Below are positions 50,944-54,663 of a stretch of 54,663 bases of DNA, piece by piece. Within the stretch, counting starts at the first letter, position 1; the number at the start of each line of letters is the position of its first letter. A program made the translations under genes and the position numbers. The stretch is from contig CANPXP010000016.1 in assembly GCA_947586255.1 (NCBI GenBank), positions 1-54,663 on the forward strand. Direction: 5' to 3'. Source of the DNA: an uncultured Lachnospiraceae bacterium (GTDB lineage Bacteria; Bacillota; Clostridia; Lachnospirales; Lachnospiraceae). The notes below the pieces were generated by a model that saw only the letters and a list, made by a program, of their open reading frames with translations, made no database searches and had not been told where the DNA came from.

Positions 50944-52947
50944 ATGAAAAAAAATCTATTGAGGCGGCTGGCTGTACTGACTGCCATGACTGTAACGCTC
51001 AGCCTGTGCGCCTGCGGCAATGCGGAGTCGGAGCCGACTGAGGCGCCAGCGGCCGAGGAGAGCGAGAACGCAGCTGAGGAGACAGAGCAGGCGGAGACCG
51101 CCGATCGTGAGCCGGCAACCGTGACGATCTACGCCACCAACGATATGCACGGCGTCGTGCCGGAGGATGAGGAGTCGATGACCATCGGACTTGACAGAAT
51201 CGCGGGTATCGCCGCCTCCACCGAGAATGGCCTTCTGATGGACGCCGGGGATGCGCTTCAGGGCGCGAGCTTCGCGACGGTCGGGGACGGCGAGTACATG
51301 GTACAGATGATGAACGCCGCGGGTTATGCGGCAATGGCGGCCGGAAACCATGAGTTTGACAGGGGAGCCGACAGGCTGTTGGCCAATGCGGAGTCCGCAG
51401 AGTTTCCGATACTTTCCGTCAATACCATGCGGGACGGCAGTCCGCTTCTGGAGGGATATACGATTGTGGACGCCGCGGGTTACAAGATCGGTTTTGTCGG
51501 CGTGACGACTACGAACACACTCACGTCCGCAAATCCGACCAGCCTTCAGGGCGTGACCTTTGAGAATGAGATTGAGACGGTCGAGGCGGCGGTCAATGAG
51601 ATCAAGGACGATACAGATGCCATTGTTATCCTGGCGCATCTCGGCGATCTCGACAGGGCTGCGGACGTCACTTCCAAAGAGCTGATCGAGGGATTGAGCG
51701 AGGATGCCAGAAGCAGCGTCACGGCGGTGATTGACGGTCACAGCCACGATGTTGAGAACACTGAGGTGGAGGGCGTTCCGGTACTGCAGACAGGCACCAG
51801 AAACCAGGCGATCGACGTTCTGGTTCTCGACTTTACGGAAGACGGCTGCAGCGCGGCTGGAGACGTGATGGACTATGCGGCGGCCAGCGCATTTGCGCTC
51901 GATGAGAACGGCGAGGCCAAGATGGCGGAAGTGCAGTCTGCCTATGAGCAGTGCCTGAGTGAGATAGATCCGATTCTCGCGGAGGATGTGGCGCTTTCGG
52001 GAGCGCCTGTATGGGGCGGCTATATCTATTATGACTATGCCGAGCCGAGAATTGTGGAGACCACGATGGGCGATCTGGTCACAGACGCTTTCAAGTACTA
52101 CGGAGAAAAGTTTGCCGAGAACAACGAGTTCACGATGCCTGTCATCGGGATTGAGAACGGCGGCGGTATCAGCGCAACCTTCCCCTATGGCAACATTACG
52201 AGGGGAGATATTTTGAACGCCTTCAATCACGGCAATACGGTGGACGTCATGAAGATCACTCCCGCGCAGCTCTATGCGGCGATCGAGGGCGGACTGGTGA
52301 TGACGGGACAGGATGACACTGGACTTCTCGTGCGCGAGGAGGTTTCCGGCAGTTTCCTGCAGGTTTCCGGCATCACATATACTTACGATCCCGCTGCGGA
52401 GGTGGGCAGCAAGGTGATTTCCGTTGTCCTGGACGACGGCACGGAACTTGCGCGCGATGACGAGAGCACGGAACTCATGATGGCGACCAACAATTATGTG
52501 AGCGGTTTTGACGCCTTCGCCGGAGCGGAGAAGCTGGGCGAGTTGGGCGGTGAGGACGCCATTGTGCAGGACTATGTACTGTATCTGACGAACGACGGCA
52601 AAGATACGCTTACGATCGACAATGTCGCGGGCAGGATCGTTATTGCCAACGATAAGTCGCCTGCAAATTATGACGTTGTGATTCCGGTCAAGACTGCTGA
52701 GGGCGAGTATGATTTCAGCGGACAGGAGTTTGAAGTGTCTGTGGACAACGACACGCCGAAAAAAGTTACATGCGAAGCGGATGGCCTGCATCTGACGGTT
52801 ACACAGGGGGCGCATACGATATATCTTACGGAGTCGTCCGATGCGATACCGGTTTATGTGAATAACTATTCCGGCTCCGGCACGGTCACGACGGCGGACG
52901 GATATTTCCATCTCTACTTTACGGTGGATCCCGAGGAGCTTCAGTGA
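50944..52947 (+). CDS. 5'-nucleotidase / UDP-sugar hydrolase family lipoprotein
   Basis: This 667-residue surface enzyme has a lipoprotein signal with Cys24 as the likely anchor (LCAC), an acidic spacer (about 25-55), a metallophosphatase domain (YATNDMHG, GDALQG, AGNHEFDRG, VIDGHSHD) and a 5'-nucleotidase C-terminal domain (about 345-540; ENGGGISATFPYG). It would release phosphate from nucleotides outside the cell for salvage. About 110 extra residues after the C-terminal domain (about 555-667) form a beta-rich tail of unknown role. All metal ligands appear intact. Confidence 0.9.
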   Translation: MKKNLLRRLAVLTAMTVTLSLCACGNAESEPTEAPAAEESENAAEETEQAETADREPATVTIYATNDMHGVVPEDEESMTIGLDRIAGIAASTENGLLMDAGDALQGASFATVGDGEYMVQMMNAAGYAAMAAGNHEFDRGADRLLANAESAEFPILSVNTMRDGSPLLEGYTIVDAAGYKIGFVGVTTTNTLTSANPTSLQGVTFENEIETVEAAVNEIKDDTDAIVILAHLGDLDRAADVTSKELIEGLSEDARSSVTAVIDGHSHDVENTEVEGVPVLQTGTRNQAIDVLVLDFTEDGCSAAGDVMDYAAASAFALDENGEAKMAEVQSAYEQCLSEIDPILAEDVALSGAPVWGGYIYYDYAEPRIVETTMGDLVTDAFKYYGEKFAENNEFTMPVIGIENGGGISATFPYGNITRGDILNAFNHGNTVDVMKITPAQLYAAIEGGLVMTGQDDTGLLVREEVSGSFLQVSGITYTYDPAAEVGSKVISVVLDDGTELARDDESTELMMATNNYVSGFDAFAGAEKLGELGGEDAIVQDYVLYLTNDGKDTLTIDNVAGRIVIANDKSPANYDVVIPVKTAEGEYDFSGQEFEVSVDNDTPKKVTCEADGLHLTVTQGAHTIYLTESSDAIPVYVNNYSGSGTVTTADGYFHLYFTVDPEELQ

Positions 52948-52985
52948 TTGAACCGTTGACGGCGGCGGCACAGTGATATATTATA

Positions 52986-53035
52986 ACTCAAACTTCGCAC
53001 TTGAATAAGTGCGGTGCACATTGAAAATTCAATAT
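52986..53035 (+). repeat. left bipartite terminal inverted repeat of the IS
   Basis: Outer 15 bases (52986-53000) and inner 20 bases (53016-53035) match the right end exactly; the 15 bases between do not match. A transposase contacting two separate boxes would explain this. Confidence 0.9.
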
Positions 53036-53119
53036 TATCTGGCATAAAAATAGCATGAAACCGTCAGGTTTGATATAATTGAGTTGTCGAAAAACAATTA
53101 ATCACCGGAGGCTCATGCT

Positions 53120-54493
53120 ATGATACAAAGTATAACACAAGACATCCAGAATGATAAGGTGCTTTCCGAAAAAATCCTGTCATTTTTCAAAAGATTCCAT
53201 GTGACATCAGCTTTAAAAGCTGCCAACGCATATAAGAAAAAAGGATTCCCGGTCGCATCCGTTTTCCAATACCTCTTCCTTCTGGTATTTTCAAACAGAT
53301 CAATGTATATGAATCTGATGCTTGGCAGGAACCTTCCGATTTTTTGTAAAGATACCGCGTATCGTTTTATGAAGATGGGCTGCATCAATTGGATACGCTT
53401 TACCACGATCCTTTCATCCCGGATCGTCAGCCAGAGTATCTATGACTTGACATCAGACCAACGCGTAAATGCCTTTGTCATCGACGATTCCATGTTTGAA
53501 AGAGGTCGTTCCAAAAAGGTTGAACTGCTCACAAAAGTCTGGGACCATGCAAAAGCCTGCTATTGCTATGGTTTTCGTATGCTCACACTCGGTTGGACCG
53601 ATGGAACCTCTTTTTTGCCGGTTAACAGTATACTTCTTTCATCAGAGCACACAGAAAAGCGGATGAATGAAGACACTTCCATTGATAAACGTTCCACAGG
53701 GTACCGCCGGAGAATGCTTTCCACGAAAAAAGGTACGGAGGCAATGCTGGAACTGCTTAATGCAGCTAAATCTGCAAAAATTCCTGCTGATTATGTACTT
53801 TTCGATTCATGGTTTTCATCACCGAAGACCATTCATGCCGTCAAAAACCTCGGGTATGATGTGATCGCAATGGTAAAGAAAACACCCAAAATGAAGTTTC
53901 TCCATAATGGCAGGGCACTGTCATTAACGGAAATATACAAACTCAACAAAAAGAGGAGGGGACGCTCCAGATATCTTCTTTCCGTCATGGTTGATGTTGA
54001 AAAAGATGGAATGACCATTCCGGCGAAGGTAGTATATGTCCGCAATAGAAACAAGCGGAACGAATACCTGTGCCTGATCTCCACCAACATTGAAATCGAC
54101 GAAAATGAAATCATCCGCATTGATGGGAAACGCTGGAATATTGAGGTATTCTTCAAGGTCTGCAAGAGTTATCTGCGTCTTGCAAAGGAATGCAGGTCCT
54201 TATCCTATGATGCAATGTCTGCCCATGTGGCGATTGTTTTTACCCGGTATATGATGCTGTCTGTAGAGAACCGTGAATCACAGGATGAAAGGTCCCTTGG
54301 AGAACTGTTTTTGTACTTTTCGGATGAACTTGCCGATATCACATGGCTCGAATCTCTGAAACTCCTCATGGAACTGTTCAGGGCGGTCATGAAGAAATGC
54401 CTTGAGTTATCCGATGAAACAATCTCGACACTGGTTGACATCTTCATCAGTGGCATACCATCTGAAATTCAGACAATGCTGAAAGCCGCCTGA
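53120..54493 (+). CDS. IS4-family DDE transposase
   Basis: This 457-residue transposase has the DDE layout: Asp122/Asp123 in FVIDDS, Asp229 in LFDSWFSS and Glu342 in RWNIEVFFKVCK, the last within the IS4-type R..E..K region. The N-terminus (about 1-90) is a basic DNA-binding part. The start has CCGGAGG. An extended -10 TGATATAAT at 53071-53079 is its probable promoter. Base composition and codon use are AT-richer than the neighbours, as expected for a transferred element. Confidence 0.92.
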   Translation: MIQSITQDIQNDKVLSEKILSFFKRFHVTSALKAANAYKKKGFPVASVFQYLFLLVFSNRSMYMNLMLGRNLPIFCKDTAYRFMKMGCINWIRFTTILSSRIVSQSIYDLTSDQRVNAFVIDDSMFERGRSKKVELLTKVWDHAKACYCYGFRMLTLGWTDGTSFLPVNSILLSSEHTEKRMNEDTSIDKRSTGYRRRMLSTKKGTEAMLELLNAAKSAKIPADYVLFDSWFSSPKTIHAVKNLGYDVIAMVKKTPKMKFLHNGRALSLTEIYKLNKKRRGRSRYLLSVMVDVEKDGMTIPAKVVYVRNRNKRNEYLCLISTNIEIDENEIIRIDGKRWNIEVFFKVCKSYLRLAKECRSLSYDAMSAHVAIVFTRYMMLSVENRESQDERSLGELFLYFSDELADITWLESLKLLMELFRAVMKKCLELSDETISTLVDIFISGIPSEIQTMLKAA

Positions 54494-54528
54494 ATGATAA
54501 AGTACATTGACATCTGAATCATTGCCAT

Positions 54529-54578
54529 ATATTGAATTTTCAATGTGCGTAGCTAAAATCTATGTGCGAAGTTTGAGT
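54529..54578 (-). repeat. right bipartite terminal inverted repeat of the IS
   Basis: Reverse complement of the left end in both the outer 15-base and the inner 20-base box, with a 15-base gap of different sequence. Confidence 0.9.
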
Positions 54579-54600
54579 TTATAAAATAAAGGAGCTTCCT

Positions 54601-54663
54601 GTATAATTCAAATATAGGGAATTCCAAGGAAGGTGGTTGATAAAAAGATACCTCAGAGTAAAA
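54601..54663 (+). other. possible gene start cut by the window edge
   Basis: TATAAT (54602-54607) could be a -10 box and AAGGAAGG (54626-54633) a ribosome-binding site. A TTG at 54637 or a GTG at 54633 could start a frame that runs to the edge, too short to identify. Confidence 0.25.

Larger units (their letters stand above)
52981..54583. mobile_element. complete IS4-type insertion sequence with 5-bp target duplication
   Basis: The element spans 52986-54578 (1593 bp), flanked by TTATA at 52981-52985 and 54579-54583. Each end has ACTCAAACTTCGCAC (left 52986-53000; right 54564-54578 on the other strand), then 15 unrelated bases, then GCACATTGAAAATTCAATAT (left 53016-53035; right 54529-54548 reversed). 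It carries one transposase gene. It landed 38 bases after the nucleotidase stop. Intact ends and gene suggest it is recent and probably able to move. Confidence 0.9.

Noticed and set aside
50956..52971. 671-codon open frame antisense to the 5'-nucleotidase
   Set aside because: The plus strand has a lipoprotein signal and all metallophosphatase motifs; the antisense frame has none.

Overview
The window looks like chromosomal DNA of a gut-type Lachnospiraceae (Clostridia) bacterium. This is inferred from the gene set: NHLM export genes, YtfQRT/YjfF-type sugar importer, araA/araB/araD with a split transketolase, CsoR/CopA, a stand-alone UgpC/MsmX-type ATPase, a Gram-positive large SRP RNA and many c-di-GMP proteins. 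Genes are rather GC-rich, intergenic gaps are AT-rich, and Shine-Dalgarno sites are strong (AGGAGG). No database search was possible; all family names come from motifs and gene order.

Layout. 1-5.9 kb: an NHLM-type peptide export operon (short HlyD-like adaptor, C39-peptidase ABC transporter, second ABC transporter), then a 65-aa microprotein with a double-glycine leader-like motif, translationally coupled to an ECF-type sigma factor. 6.0-9.4 kb: a MarR regulator, a convergent DUF885 zinc-peptidase-like protein and a membrane GGDEF protein. 9.6-23.0 kb: a pentose locus with a sugar-binding lipoprotein, ATPase and two permeases, a chemoreceptor, L-arabinose isomerase, ribulokinase, ribulose-5-phosphate 4-epimerase, both transketolase halves and ribulose-phosphate 3-epimerase. 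Together these can import L-arabinose (or a related furanose), sense it and feed it into the pentose phosphate pathway.

23.2-25.5 kb: a BlaI/BlaR1-like pair with a palindromic operator, and an XRE regulator. 25.8-34.2 kb: an apparently cytosolic GH9 glycosidase, methionine aminopeptidase with a SEC-C motif, a coiled-coil membrane protein with three exact-length 29-residue repeats, metG, an alpha/beta hydrolase, a small anchored protein and a D-lactate dehydrogenase-like enzyme. 34.3-42.0 kb: a signalling block (dual receiver protein, PocR-domain hybrid histidine kinase with HPt, GNAT, double-HD/HD-GYP protein, DUF624 protein, Cache-GGDEF cyclase).

42.1-45.1 kb: copper homeostasis, with CsoR, a textbook CsoR operator inside its promoter, and CopA fused in frame to a CopZ-like domain that has its own ribosome-binding site. 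45.4-48.7 kb: UgpC/MsmX-type ATPase, a PucR/CdaR-like regulator and an uncharacterised protein. 48.7-49.0 kb: the large SRP RNA on the minus strand with a consensus promoter. 49.0-50.6 kb: a membrane protein and a LytTR response regulator followed by a truncated remnant that may be its kinase partner. 50.9-52.9 kb: a 5'-nucleotidase lipoprotein. 53.0-54.6 kb: a complete IS4-type insertion sequence with bipartite inverted repeats and a 5-bp target duplication. No tRNA, rRNA operon, CRISPR array or phage module was recognised.
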